From NCBI GenBank assembly GCA_947626595.1, contig CANQST010000005.1, positions 1-49,322 of the forward strand: 49,322 nt of DNA, read 5' to 3'. Below the pieces are notes generated by a model, which was given only the letters and a program-made list of their open reading frames with translations, had not been told where the DNA came from and did not search any database. The translations under genes were made by a program, and so were the position numbers. The stretch is from an uncultured Bacilli bacterium (lineage in GTDB: Bacteria; Bacillota_I; Bacilli_A; RF39; UBA660). Of the stretch, positions 1-9,153 are shown piece after piece; within the stretch, counting starts at the first letter, position 1, and every line of letters starts with the position of its first letter.

Positions 1-74
1 TGGAGCGGATGATGGGAATCGAACCCACGTAGTCAGCTTGGAAGGCTGAGGTTCTACCATTAAACTACATCCGC
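1..74 (-). tRNA. tRNA-Gly (anticodon UCC)
   Basis: Read on the minus strand this is a complete 74-nt cloverleaf: acceptor stem GCGGATG pairs with CATCCGC, the T arm carries GGTTCGATTCC, and the anticodon loop CTTCCAA has anticodon TCC, which decodes GGA and GGG/GGN glycine codons. The 3' CCA is encoded (bases 1-3). A consensus promoter lies upstream at 145-173. An imperfect inverted copy of the anticodon arm lies just upstream at 88-114 (see findings). Confidence 0.97.
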
Positions 75-144
75 ATATAACCATCGACCTCAGCCTAATT
101 TTTCCGAGCTGACTGAAGACGACTTAATCAAGTAGACAATATTT

Positions 145-173
145 ATTATACTTGCATATTTTCTTGGTGTCAA
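145..173 (-). promoter_or_regulatory. Promoter of tRNA-Gly
   Basis: Minus strand TTGACA (168-173), exactly 17 bases, then TATAAT (145-150): a perfect sigma-70/SigA consensus. It predicts a start near 138 and a precursor leader of about 64 nt ahead of the tRNA. Confidence 0.85.
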
Positions 174-216
174 CACAAAATTTACAAATTTTTTCTAAAA
201 ATACCAAAAAATACTG

Positions 217-222
217 TATAAT
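217..222 (+). promoter_or_regulatory. -10 element for dnaE
   Basis: TATAAT lies seven bases ahead of the AAGGAGGTG ribosome binding site (229-237). No good -35 hexamer is visible at 17 bases. The predicted transcript starts at or just before the Shine-Dalgarno. Confidence 0.5.
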
Positions 223-243
223 ATTTTTAAGGAGGTGTTATTT

Positions 244-3201
244 ATGTTTATCCCTTTATATAATAAAAGTAATTATTCGCTGCTTTCATCCCTTCTAAAA
301 ATAGACGACATAATTGCTTATGCCAAACAGAATAATATCTCAGCTATTTCATTAACTGACACAACAATGTATGGAACCATGGAATTTATAAAGAAATGTC
401 AAAAAGAAAATGTTAAGCCAATAATAGGCCTAGATATTTTAATGGACTACAACTTTCTTCTTCTAGCAACCAATTACCAAGGATACAAAAACCTAATTAA
501 ATTATCAACCATTCAGAATGAAAGAGGCATAAACTTAGACGACATAAATAAATATAATAAAAATCTTATATGTTTGCTTCCTTTCAAAAATAAAGAGCAC
601 TTTCAAAACCTAGGCGAAATATATGAAGATATTTATTTAGGATTTTCCACCAAAGAAGAAGAACTAGCCGCCCACATTATAACAGAAAAAATAATCTTTC
701 TTCAAGAAAATCTTTACCTAAATGAAGAAGATGCCAAAATACTTCCATATCTTTACATGATAAGAGATGGTAAAACTATTACTGACAATCCAATTTATGA
801 TGTCAACAACCATGAATTAAATATTATTAACGTTAATTTCTTATCCTCTCAAAAAGGCCTAGATGCCACCCTAGAGGTAGCCCGCAATTGCAATCTAGAA
901 TTTCCTGAAACTAAAAATCTACTCCCAATATATGAATGTGCCGATGCCAAAACATACCTATTTGAGTTGTGCAAAAAAGGACTTTATAAAAGACTTAATG
1001 GAAACATACCAGATACTTATAAAAATAGACTTATTTATGAATTAAAAACAATTAATGACATGGGATTTTCCAATTACTTCTTAGTAGTTTATGACTTCAT
1101 AAAATATGCTAAAAAAGAAAATATTTTAGTTGGACCAGGTAGGGGAAGTGCCGCTGGTTCTTTAGTAGCGTATTCTCTAGGTATAACTGACATTGATCCA
1201 CTAAAATATGGCCTACTGTTTGAAAGATTTCTTAATCCTGAACGTCAAACAATGCCCGATATAGATACTGATTTCCCAGACAACAAAAGAGACCAAGTAA
1301 TTAACTATGTAATAGAAAAATATGGTAAAAAAAGAGTATGCGGCATTGTTACTTTTGGAACTTTAAGTGCTAAGCAAGTTATAAGAGATACATCAAGAGC
1401 TTTAAACATACCTCTTTCTAAAGTAGATAGTCTATGCAAAAATATTCCCATCATTACTAAAGAAAAACTAAAAGACTTTTATCAAAATAATTCATACTTC
1501 AAAGCCCAAATAGATAGCGATATCACATTAAGTAAAATGTTCAAAATAGCCCAAGCTTTAGAAGGCTTTCCAAGGCATACATCATCCCACGCCGCTGGTA
1601 TTGTTATGAGCCAAGTAGATTTAGACGAAGTTATCCCTCTAACCGCAGCAGATGGCATGTATTTATCTAGCTATTCTATGGAATACTTAGAAGATTTAGG
1701 ACTTTTAAAGATGGACTTTTTAGGGCTAAAAAACTTAACTATTATTGATAACATTATAAGTGATATAAATGCTATGGGTATTGATATTAATTTTTCTAAA
1801 ATACCTCTTGACGATAGAGGCGCTTTACAAATATTTACAGAAGCCGATACCACCGGTATTTTTCAATTTGAATCTTCTGGCATGAAAAATTTCTTACGAA
1901 AATTAAAACCTAATTCTTTTGACGATATAGTAGCGGCCATTGCTTTATTCCGCCCAGGAGCAGCGCCAAATATTGATCCTTACATCAGAAGAAAAAACAA
2001 TTTAGAAAAAGTAACATATATTGATAAATCACTAGAAACAATTTCCAAAAGTACATATGGACTTTTAATATATCAAGAACAAATAATGCAAGCTGCCAAT
2101 CTTTATGCCGGTTATTCCCTAGGAGAAGCTGATATTTTAAGACGAGCTATGAGCAAGAAAAAAATTGAACTCATAAAAAATGAAGAAGAAAAGTTTATTA
2201 CCAAAAGTATTGCCAAGGGTCATACCGCCAATCAAGCTAAAGAGGTATTCTCCCTTGTCTTAAACTTTGCCGGTTATGGTTTCAATAAATCCCATTCTGT
2301 AGCTTATTCTGTAATTGCCCTAAAAATGGCCTATCTAAAAAGCCACTACAAAACAGTTTTCTTCGCTAACTTACTTACTAATGTTATTGGCAGTGAGGCC
2401 AAGACTAATGAATATATTATGGAAGCTAAAGCTAACAACATTGAAATTGTAAAACCAACCATACTAGAAGATGCCACAACTAAATATATAGTAAAAGATA
2501 ACAAAATTATTTTCCCACTTTCTAATATTAAATCTATTGGCAGCGTCGTTTCTAATACCATTAAGAAAGTAAAAGAAGAAGGCAATTTTTCTGATATTTA
2601 TGATTGCTTTAGCCGCCTTTACATTGCTGGTATTGGTAAAAAAAATTTTGAAGTATTAATAAATGCCGACACCTTTAGAGACTTTTCCTACAATAGAGCA
2701 ACTCTTATTTATAATTTAGATAGCTTATTTAACTATGCTGAATTAACTAAAGATATTGACCCATCTTTAGTAATAAAACCAGATATAGAATTTCAAAAAG
2801 AATATAGTAACAGCTACTTACTTAACATGGAAAAAGAAGTTTTCGGCTTCTATTTAAGCAATCATCCAGCTAGTTTTTATAAAGCTAAAGAAAACAATTG
2901 TATTTCTCTAAATATGATTAGTAATTATTTTAACAAAAAAATTGACGTCATTATTCTGATTGATAAAATTAAAGTAATAAGCACTAAAAAAGGAGAAAAA
3001 ATGGCCTTTATAACAGGAAGTGACGAAACATCTTCAGCTGATTTCACACTCTTCCCAAGAATATACAAAGACTTTGTAAATATTCAAAGAGGGGATATTA
3101 TTAAAGTTAGAGGAGTTGTTGAAAAAAGACTAAATACTTACCAAATTATCGTCGATCAATTTAAAAAAATGGAGGAAAATCTAAATGAAAAAACTATCTA
3201 A
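244..3201 (+). CDS. dnaE: DNA polymerase III subunit alpha, DnaE type
   Basis: Catalytic alpha subunit of replicative DNA polymerase III. In low-GC Gram-positives DnaE normally works beside PolC, extending primers and in lesion bypass; PolC is not in this window. The polymerase motif PDIDTDF is at residues 338-344 (D339, D341), PGRGSAAGS lies before it, and the third acidic residue is in KMDFLGL (D491). A C-terminal OB fold spans about residues 890-975. The N-terminal PHP domain is degenerate: the metal-binding HxH is replaced by PLYNKSNYSLL and TDH by TDT, so exonuclease activity is not expected. At 985 residues it is shorter than typical DnaE (about 1,100). Start chosen at ATG 244, 6 bases after AAGGAGGTG; an in-frame GTG at 235 lies inside that site. 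It overlaps lspA by 17 bases, so the two are likely co-transcribed. Confidence 0.96.
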   Translation: MFIPLYNKSNYSLLSSLLKIDDIIAYAKQNNISAISLTDTTMYGTMEFIKKCQKENVKPIIGLDILMDYNFLLLATNYQGYKNLIKLSTIQNERGINLDDINKYNKNLICLLPFKNKEHFQNLGEIYEDIYLGFSTKEEELAAHIITEKIIFLQENLYLNEEDAKILPYLYMIRDGKTITDNPIYDVNNHELNIINVNFLSSQKGLDATLEVARNCNLEFPETKNLLPIYECADAKTYLFELCKKGLYKRLNGNIPDTYKNRLIYELKTINDMGFSNYFLVVYDFIKYAKKENILVGPGRGSAAGSLVAYSLGITDIDPLKYGLLFERFLNPERQTMPDIDTDFPDNKRDQVINYVIEKYGKKRVCGIVTFGTLSAKQVIRDTSRALNIPLSKVDSLCKNIPIITKEKLKDFYQNNSYFKAQIDSDITLSKMFKIAQALEGFPRHTSSHAAGIVMSQVDLDEVIPLTAADGMYLSSYSMEYLEDLGLLKMDFLGLKNLTIIDNIISDINAMGIDINFSKIPLDDRGALQIFTEADTTGIFQFESSGMKNFLRKLKPNSFDDIVAAIALFRPGAAPNIDPYIRRKNNLEKVTYIDKSLETISKSTYGLLIYQEQIMQAANLYAGYSLGEADILRRAMSKKKIELIKNEEEKFITKSIAKGHTANQAKEVFSLVLNFAGYGFNKSHSVAYSVIALKMAYLKSHYKTVFFANLLTNVIGSEAKTNEYIMEAKANNIEIVKPTILEDATTKYIVKDNKIIFPLSNIKSIGSVVSNTIKKVKEEGNFSDIYDCFSRLYIAGIGKKNFEVLINADTFRDFSYNRATLIYNLDSLFNYAELTKDIDPSLVIKPDIEFQKEYSNSYLLNMEKEVFGFYLSNHPASFYKAKENNCISLNMISNYFNKKIDVIILIDKIKVISTKKGEKMAFITGSDETSSADFTLFPRIYKDFVNIQRGDIIKVRGVVEKRLNTYQIIVDQFKKMEENLNEKTI

Positions 3202-3676
3202 CAAAGAAAAAATTTATTCCCTAACAGCTATTTTCTTAATGATTGATCAATTTATTAAAATACTAGTTCGCTCCCAAATACCTCTTCATAAAGAAGTAGT
3301 AGTCATACCTAAATTCTTCTCTTTATACAATACCACCAACACTGGATGTGCCTTTTCTTTACTAAGCAATCACCAAATATTCTTGATTATTTTTACACTT
3401 TTTGTATTAATTATATTAGATAGATACATATCTAAAGAAAAAAACTTTACTTCCTTAGCAATCCTTTCTTTAGGTATGATTGTAGGTGGAATACTAGGTA
3501 ATTTAATAGATAGAATTATTTTTAAAGGAGTAACTGACTATTTACTATTTGTTTTTGGAACCTACGCCTTTCCTGTCTTTAATATAGCCGATATTTTAAT
3601 AACAGTAGGAGTATTTCTTTACATTTTAGATGTCATTATAACTGATGTAATAAAAAGGAGAGAAAAAAATGTTTAA
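3185..3676 (+). CDS. lspA: Lipoprotein signal peptidase (signal peptidase II)
   Basis: Membrane aspartyl protease that cleaves the signal peptide of prolipoproteins after diacylglyceryl transfer. The 163 residues form four hydrophobic segments (about 12-28, 64-80, 92-108, 130-152). The family motifs are present: NTGCAFSLL (52-60), the GNLIDR block (105-110) and the two catalytic aspartates in GVTDYL (D118) and FNIAD (D136). Length is typical. It starts inside the end of dnaE (17-base overlap) with GGAGG upstream and overlaps rluD by 8 bases, so the three form one operon. The lspA-rluD order is common in Bacillota. Confidence 0.97.
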   Translation: MKKLSNKEKIYSLTAIFLMIDQFIKILVRSQIPLHKEVVVIPKFFSLYNTTNTGCAFSLLSNHQIFLIIFTLFVLIILDRYISKEKNFTSLAILSLGMIVGGILGNLIDRIIFKGVTDYLLFVFGTYAFPVFNIADILITVGVFLYILDVIITDVIKRREKNV

Positions 3677-4553
3677 AGTAGAAAAAGAAGAATGTAGAAT
3701 TGATTTGTACTTAGCTAATAAATTAGATATTTCTAGAAGTAAAGTACAAAAACTTATCAAAGAAAAGAAAGTTAAAGTAAATGGTAAAGAGGCCTCAGCA
3801 AGCTTTATAGTAAAAGATAATGATTTAATAGAAGTTAATGACGACTTAGACTATGAAATAGATATAACTCCAGAAAATATCCCTTTAGATATTATTTATG
3901 AAGATAAAGACTTACTAGTCATAAATAAGAAAAGTGGTATGGTTGTTCACCCAGCACCTGGACATTATAGTGGCACTTTAGTTAATGCCTTACTTTATCA
4001 CTTTAATATTGACAGTAAAGATAAAATTAGACCAGGTATTGTTCACCGTCTTGACAAAGATACAAGTGGCTTAATGCTGGCCTGTAAAAATGATTTGATT
4101 TTAGAAAAAATGTCAAAAATGATTAGCAATAAAGAAGTAGAAAGACATTATCTAGCCATAGTAGATGGTGTTATCAAATACGATAGTGGCACCATAGACG
4201 CTCCTATTGGTAGAGATAGTAATGATAGGGAAAAAATGGCTGTTACATCCATTAATAGTAAAGAAGCTATTACTCACTTTAAAGTACTTGAAAGATTTAA
4301 AAATAACACCTTACTAGAATGTATCCTAGAAACAGGCAGAACACATCAGATAAGAGTTCACTTAGCATATATAGGTTATCCTGTTAATAATGACCCTATT
4401 TATAATAAGAAAAAAGCCACTGATTTTGGTCAAATGCTTCACTCCAAGAGCATCAAATTTAAACACCCACTTACCAATGAAGAATTATATTTTGAAGTAG
4501 AAGCCCCTAAAGAGTTTCAAGAAAAGCTTCAAGAATTAAGAAAAGAAAGTTAA
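3669..4553 (+). CDS. rluD: 23S rRNA-type pseudouridine synthase, RluD family
   Basis: RluA/RluD-family enzyme that isomerises uridine to pseudouridine in large-subunit rRNA. An N-terminal S4 RNA-binding domain (about residues 9-55) is followed by the catalytic domain, with HRLDKDTSG at 126-134 (catalytic D129) and the C-terminal RTHQIRVHL motif. The 294-residue length is standard. Exact target uridines cannot be read from sequence. It overlaps lspA by 8 bases and is the last gene of the dnaE-lspA-rluD operon. Confidence 0.93.
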   Translation: MFKVEKEECRIDLYLANKLDISRSKVQKLIKEKKVKVNGKEASASFIVKDNDLIEVNDDLDYEIDITPENIPLDIIYEDKDLLVINKKSGMVVHPAPGHYSGTLVNALLYHFNIDSKDKIRPGIVHRLDKDTSGLMLACKNDLILEKMSKMISNKEVERHYLAIVDGVIKYDSGTIDAPIGRDSNDREKMAVTSINSKEAITHFKVLERFKNNTLLECILETGRTHQIRVHLAYIGYPVNNDPIYNKKKATDFGQMLHSKSIKFKHPLTNEELYFEVEAPKEFQEKLQELRKES

Positions 4554-4554
4554 T

Positions 4555-4583
4555 TTGAAATTATACAAATATTTTGATATGAT
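4555..4583 (+). promoter_or_regulatory. Promoter of the AMP-dependent ligase gene
   Basis: TTGAAA (4555-4560), 17 bases, TATGAT (4578-4583). The GGGGAGG ribosome binding site starts at 4592, about eight bases after the -10, so the leader would be only about 15 nt. Confidence 0.7.
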
Positions 4584-4605
4584 AATCATATGGGGAGGAA
4601 ATTAA

Positions 4606-6585
4606 ATGATAAACGTTGAAAAAATTAAAGATTTAAAAGCAGTAAAATTGCTTACTAAAAAAGGAGAAATTTATAAGAAAAATTTTGAAGAAAGAAAAAA
4701 AGAAAAGAAAGATAAATGGATTGAAGGTATATTAAAGGATTTACAAGAAAATCATAATCATTCATGGTATGACGAACTTTTCCTTAGAAATAAAGATAAT
4801 CTAGACGATAAAGCCTTATTCTATCGTGGAAATGAAATAACCTATGGCCAAATGTTTAAAAAAATGCAAGACTATGCCAAATCCCTTAAAAGTTTGGGCA
4901 TCAAAGAAAATAGTGAAATACCTATATGTATTTCTAATACTCCAGAATTTGTCTATTTACTGGGTGCCATCAGCATGCTAGGAGCTAAAGCTAATGTCTT
5001 TGCCTCTGATTATGACGCTGCTTATTTAGTTGATATAATAAACTCTTGTAACAGTGATATTATTTTTGTTGAAGATAGATACTATAACGATTTAAAAAAT
5101 ATTTTACCAAAAACTAAAGTAAATAAAATAATTATGCCATCTCTTACCACATCTTTGCCAAAAGAGGGAAATAAGTTTGCCGAGATTGATAAAAAACACG
5201 GCTTATTTGTAAACAAAGTTCCAGAATTTAAAAAAGAAAATGAAAAAATAGAAAGTATTGATGAGTTCCTTAGATTAGGCAAAAATTATGACGGTACCCT
5301 TGATTATAAATCCAATTTAGATACCGAGTTTATAATATCTTACTCAAGTGGTACGACAAGTAATAGGCCTAAGCCAATAGTTCATACGACAAGAAGTTTA
5401 GTTACTATTGGTAGATGTCATGACCCAGAAGTTCAGAAAACAACTTCCATGAAAGATTTTACCATTCAAGCTCACATTCCAACTTTTTCTAATACTGACA
5501 TTATCTGCAGTATATCAGACTCTTTAATGCAAGGTTCAAAACTTGCCTTAGAACCAATATATGATAAAGACTTTTTCCTTGACACTTTACTTATAAATAA
5601 GCCAACTTATATCGTCGCAACAAGAAGTCACTGGCTTAATGCATTTAAAAAAATATATGCCGATCCTAAATATCAAAATGTTAAAATGCCATTTCTTTTT
5701 ATTCCCTTCGCCGTAGGTGAGCCTCTAGAAGTAAATGAAGAAAAATTCTTAAATCAAATTTTAAGTAAGGTTAAAGCCGGCAAAGATAAAATTCCTCTAC
5801 CAGCATCTATTGTTAAAATGTCTATTGCTGGTGGAGACTGTGAACACGGTGGTATCTTTTGGCTACTTTTTAGAGCATGGCAAAGTAAAAAGCCCAATTC
5901 ATTACTAAAGCAAGAGCCAGCAGGTCTAAAAGCTTTTGAAATGGTTGAGTATGACGTCCTTGACGAAAAAGGTAATTCATGCGCCCCATACCAATATGGT
6001 AGACTAGTTGCGAACTCACCATGTACCATGAAATGTTATAAAGATAATCCTTTGGCTACTGATAAATTCTTTATAAAAGATGCGACCGGTAAAGAGTGGG
6101 GGGACTGCTCCGTATATAGCTACCTTGATAAAGATAGAGGTATTCACATAAAGGGAAGAATTCCTAAAGAAAATGAAGAAGTACCATCTTTCATTGTAGC
6201 AGATGCTATTCTTAAAGATACTAAAAACATCTTATCATGCGAAGTAGTTAAATCACCAGATGGCTCATACTTCATTGCCCATGTTGAAAAGCAACCAACT
6301 TCTCAAAAGAGCATGTATGAAATTATCTATTCCGCTGAAAAAAGATGCCAGCAATTACTAGGCAAAGACATAACTTCAAAAATATTATATAGAATACATA
6401 ACAACAAAGAAGGTTTCCCTCTAACTCACAGTGGAAAAAGGGACACTACAGCTTTAGAAAGAGAAGGCATTTCTATAAATACATTTAAACTTACTCCTAA
6501 TGGTAACGAAACATTATACTTATCAGGAAAAGACTACATCGATAGTTTAAAAGAAGAAAAACCAAAAGTAAAACAAAAAGTTTAG
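4606..6585 (+). CDS. AMP-forming acyl-CoA synthetase-like adenylating enzyme
   Basis: Member of the AMP-dependent synthetase/ligase superfamily, which activates a carboxylate as acyl-adenylate, usually for transfer to CoA. The phosphate-binding motif SYSSGTTSNRPKP is near residues 247-259, and the C-terminal lysine region PLTHSGKRDTTAL near 610. An N-terminal region of about 65 residues, rich in Lys and Glu, precedes the recognisable domain. The usual hinge motif (GRxDD) is replaced by KGRIPKENEE, so it is a divergent subfamily. Substrate unknown: a fatty or other carboxylic acid is possible. It is transcribed alone from its own promoter. No signal peptide or membrane segment is apparent. Confidence 0.8.
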   Translation: MINVEKIKDLKAVKLLTKKGEIYKKNFEERKKEKKDKWIEGILKDLQENHNHSWYDELFLRNKDNLDDKALFYRGNEITYGQMFKKMQDYAKSLKSLGIKENSEIPICISNTPEFVYLLGAISMLGAKANVFASDYDAAYLVDIINSCNSDIIFVEDRYYNDLKNILPKTKVNKIIMPSLTTSLPKEGNKFAEIDKKHGLFVNKVPEFKKENEKIESIDEFLRLGKNYDGTLDYKSNLDTEFIISYSSGTTSNRPKPIVHTTRSLVTIGRCHDPEVQKTTSMKDFTIQAHIPTFSNTDIICSISDSLMQGSKLALEPIYDKDFFLDTLLINKPTYIVATRSHWLNAFKKIYADPKYQNVKMPFLFIPFAVGEPLEVNEEKFLNQILSKVKAGKDKIPLPASIVKMSIAGGDCEHGGIFWLLFRAWQSKKPNSLLKQEPAGLKAFEMVEYDVLDEKGNSCAPYQYGRLVANSPCTMKCYKDNPLATDKFFIKDATGKEWGDCSVYSYLDKDRGIHIKGRIPKENEEVPSFIVADAILKDTKNILSCEVVKSPDGSYFIAHVEKQPTSQKSMYEIIYSAEKRCQQLLGKDITSKILYRIHNNKEGFPLTHSGKRDTTALEREGISINTFKLTPNGNETLYLSGKDYIDSLKEEKPKVKQKV

Positions 6586-6625
6586 AGAAATCTAAATTTT
6601 TTTTCTATACTAATAAGAAACATGA

Positions 6626-6631
6626 TATAAT
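6626..6631 (+). promoter_or_regulatory. -10 element for the hybrid kinase gene
   Basis: TATAAT 22 bases before the chosen ATG. The -35 position (6603-6608, TTCTAT) is a poor match. Again the distance to the ribosome binding region is very short. Confidence 0.4.
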
Positions 6632-6653
6632 TACAATAAGGTTGGTGACTTTT

Positions 6654-8540
6654 ATGAACAATATTAGCATTATTTTAATAGTAATAAGTCTTATGTACTC
6701 TATATTCTTAAACTTTTTCTTCTTTTCAAAGAAACATATAAGTACTTATGAAAACAAAATTTTTAGTATCTTAGTAACCAGTAATTTCTTTGGTTTACTA
6801 TTAGAAATCTTTTGTTACATTACCGTAAAATATTACGCTACATCTTTCATAACCGTTGTTATCAACAAACTATTTTTAATCTATTTAATAGCGTTTGCCT
6901 TTATTTTTGGCCTATATCTTTTATTTGTTTGCTTTATGAACTTAAAAAATCTAGACGACAACATTATCTTAAAAAGACTACGAAGCTTTATTTTTGGCCT
7001 ATTTATAATTTGTTGTCTTTTAATTATCATTTTACCTATCAAAACAGAAAATGCCGGTAATTATAGCTACTCCTATGGACCAGCTACTAATGTTGTATAT
7101 GCAGCTTCCTTAATATGTGGCATTATCTGCTTAATATCTTTAATAATAAAATTCAAAAATGTCGCTAGAAAACGATATGCTTTAATATTTTCCTTCTTTA
7201 TAGGTCTATCAGTCGTAGCTATTATTCAAAAAATTTATCCCTACATGACATTAGCAACTTCTATGGAAACTTTCATAATATTTTTAATGTTTAATACTAT
7301 AGAAAATCCTGATGTCAAAATGATAGAGCAGCTTCAATTAGCTCGTGACCAAGCTGAAAAAGCTAATCAAGCTAAAAGTGATTTCCTATCTAGTATGTCA
7401 CATGAAATAAGAACACCGCTTAATGCCATTGTAGGTCTATCTAGAGGATTAAACGAATACGATGGCCTACCTAGTGAAATGAAAGAAGACACTAACGACA
7501 TATTAAATGCTTCAGAAACATTACTAGAAATAGTAGGCAATATTCTAGATATTAATAAAATAGAAAGTGAAAAGCTAGAAATAAATGAAAACCCTTATGA
7601 TTTTAAAGAAGAAATTGAAAATATGGTTAAAGTTACAATTACCCGTATTGGCGAAAAACCAATTAATTTTAAACTAAATATTTCTGAAGATATCCCTTAT
7701 TTACTTCTAGGTGATAAAGTTCACATCAAAGAAATTGTCAACAATTTGCTTACTAACGCTATTAAATATACTGAAAAAGGAGAAATAGACTTAACCGTCA
7801 AATGCATTAATAAAGAAAATAAATGCCTTCTAATTATTAGTGTTCAAGATACTGGTAGAGGTATTAAAGCTGAAAATATTAATAAGTTATTCACAAAATT
7901 TGAACGTCTTGGAATAGAAAAAAATACCACAACGGAAGGAACCGGCTTAGGTCTTGCTATCACAAAGAAGTTAGTAGAAATGATGGGTGGTAAGATAAAT
8001 GTTCAAAGTACTTATGGAAAAGGCTCTCTATTTATCGCCTCTATTCCTCAAAAAATAAAACTTATGAGTAGACCGCTTAAAGAAGAAGTAAAAGAAGAAA
8101 TAGTAGTTAATTACAGTAATAAAAAAGTCCTTATAGTAGACGATAATTTATTAAATATAAAAGTCGCTAAAAGAGTTCTAAAAGAATTCAACTTACAAAT
8201 AGACGAGGCTGTTAGTGGCAAAGAGTGTCTTGATAAAGTTCATGATAATAATTATGATTTAATTCTAATGGACATAATGATGCCTGAAATGAGTGGAGAA
8301 ACTACCTTACAAAAACTAAAAGAAAATCCTAATTTCAATGTACCAGTTTTAGCTTTAACAGCTGATGCTATTCAAGGAGCAAAAGAAAAATACCTTCAAA
8401 AAGGCTTTGTCAACTATATCCCTAAGCCTTTTACTAAAGAACAATTTGATAAAGTATTAAAAGAAGTATTTGCTGATAAAAAAAGATATATAGATAACGA
8501 AAATCGTTTTAAAGATGTAGATCCTATCATAATTGAGTAA
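6654..8540 (+). CDS. Membrane hybrid sensor histidine kinase (HisKA-HATPase-REC)
   Basis: Two-component hybrid kinase. About 215 N-terminal residues form around seven membrane segments with no recognised extracellular sensor domain. A short coiled linker follows, then HisKA with MSHEIRTPLN (phospho-acceptor H250), HATPase_c with NLLTNAIKYTEKGE (N box), DTGRGI (G1) and GTGLGLAI (G2), and a C-terminal receiver with DD at 496-497 and phospho-acceptor D540 in LMDIMMPEM. Hybrid kinases are less common in Bacillota than in Gram-negatives. No response regulator or phosphotransfer gene is adjacent, so the output partner is unknown. Start set at ATG 6654, 5 bases after GGTGA; upstream TTG/GTG codons lie in the ribosome binding region. 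Confidence 0.9.
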   Translation: MNNISIILIVISLMYSIFLNFFFFSKKHISTYENKIFSILVTSNFFGLLLEIFCYITVKYYATSFITVVINKLFLIYLIAFAFIFGLYLLFVCFMNLKNLDDNIILKRLRSFIFGLFIICCLLIIILPIKTENAGNYSYSYGPATNVVYAASLICGIICLISLIIKFKNVARKRYALIFSFFIGLSVVAIIQKIYPYMTLATSMETFIIFLMFNTIENPDVKMIEQLQLARDQAEKANQAKSDFLSSMSHEIRTPLNAIVGLSRGLNEYDGLPSEMKEDTNDILNASETLLEIVGNILDINKIESEKLEINENPYDFKEEIENMVKVTITRIGEKPINFKLNISEDIPYLLLGDKVHIKEIVNNLLTNAIKYTEKGEIDLTVKCINKENKCLLIISVQDTGRGIKAENINKLFTKFERLGIEKNTTTEGTGLGLAITKKLVEMMGGKINVQSTYGKGSLFIASIPQKIKLMSRPLKEEVKEEIVVNYSNKKVLIVDDNLLNIKVAKRVLKEFNLQIDEAVSGKECLDKVHDNNYDLILMDIMMPEMSGETTLQKLKENPNFNVPVLALTADAIQGAKEKYLQKGFVNYIPKPFTKEQFDKVLKEVFADKKRYIDNENRFKDVDPIIIE

Positions 8541-8574
8541 AATTTAAACAATTTATTCTTTTCCTTCTAGTTAT

Positions 8575-8603
8575 TTGACTAATAAATTTAATATCATTAT
8601 AAT
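8575..8603 (+). promoter_or_regulatory. Promoter of the 8624 gene
   Basis: TTGACT (8575-8580), 17 bases, TATAAT (8598-8603). AAGGAG follows at 8611-8616, giving a predicted leader of about 14 nt. Confidence 0.8.
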
Positions 8604-8623
8604 ATATTTTAAGGAGATGTCAT

Positions 8624-9139
8624 ATGAAAAATAAAAATAGAATTTTACCCATAATCTTAACTCTATTATTACTAGTAGTAATAGTATACTTATTTGTAAA
8701 TATTAAACAACCATATGTCGAATGTGAAAAAACTACTACAAATGATTTAAATATTTCCATTAAAGAAAATTTAACCACCACCTTTTCTCACAACAAGATT
8801 GCTAAAATGAAATTGACTAAAACCATTATTTTACCAGTAGAATATCAAAAAGAAGAAACAATTAATTATATTAAAAAGGCTTTACAAAAAGCCTACAAGT
8901 ATATAGAAAATTCTACTAAAATAGTTACATCTGATAATAATATAATAGTTGAAATAGAAATTGAAGATGATGAAACTATCATTTTAAATAATATTGAATT
9001 TATAAAAAATCCTAACTTAGAAATAAAAATAAATCCTAATACTAAAAGCAGTGATGTCTTAACCTTAAAAATAAAAGATAAGTACACTGAAGGAGAATTC
9101 ATGACCCATCTTAAAAATAACGGCTATGTTTGCAAATAA
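8624..9139 (+). CDS. Membrane-anchored protein of unknown function
   Basis: 171 residues. The N-terminus is a basic stretch plus one strong membrane segment (about residues 7-26), followed by an outside-facing Lys/Glu/Asn-rich domain with alternating strand-like segments. No lipobox and no family that I recognise. Start fixed by AAGGAG 7 bases upstream. The next small gene begins 15 bases after its stop and they may be co-transcribed with the alarmone synthetase. Confidence 0.7.
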   Translation: MKNKNRILPIILTLLLLVVIVYLFVNIKQPYVECEKTTTNDLNISIKENLTTTFSHNKIAKMKLTKTIILPVEYQKEETINYIKKALQKAYKYIENSTKIVTSDNNIIVEIEIEDDETIILNNIEFIKNPNLEIKINPNTKSSDVLTLKIKDKYTEGEFMTHLKNNGYVCK

Positions 9140-9153
9140 TCATTGGAGATATT

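Noticed and set aside
88..114. Possible second tRNA or tRNA fragment gene on the plus strand
   Set aside because: Only the anticodon arm matches, with an insertion in the loop; no acceptor, D or T arm is present. Kept as an inverted repeat.
5754..6029. 91-codon minus-strand frame
   Set aside because: Shadow within the acyl-CoA synthetase-like gene; no start signals or domain.
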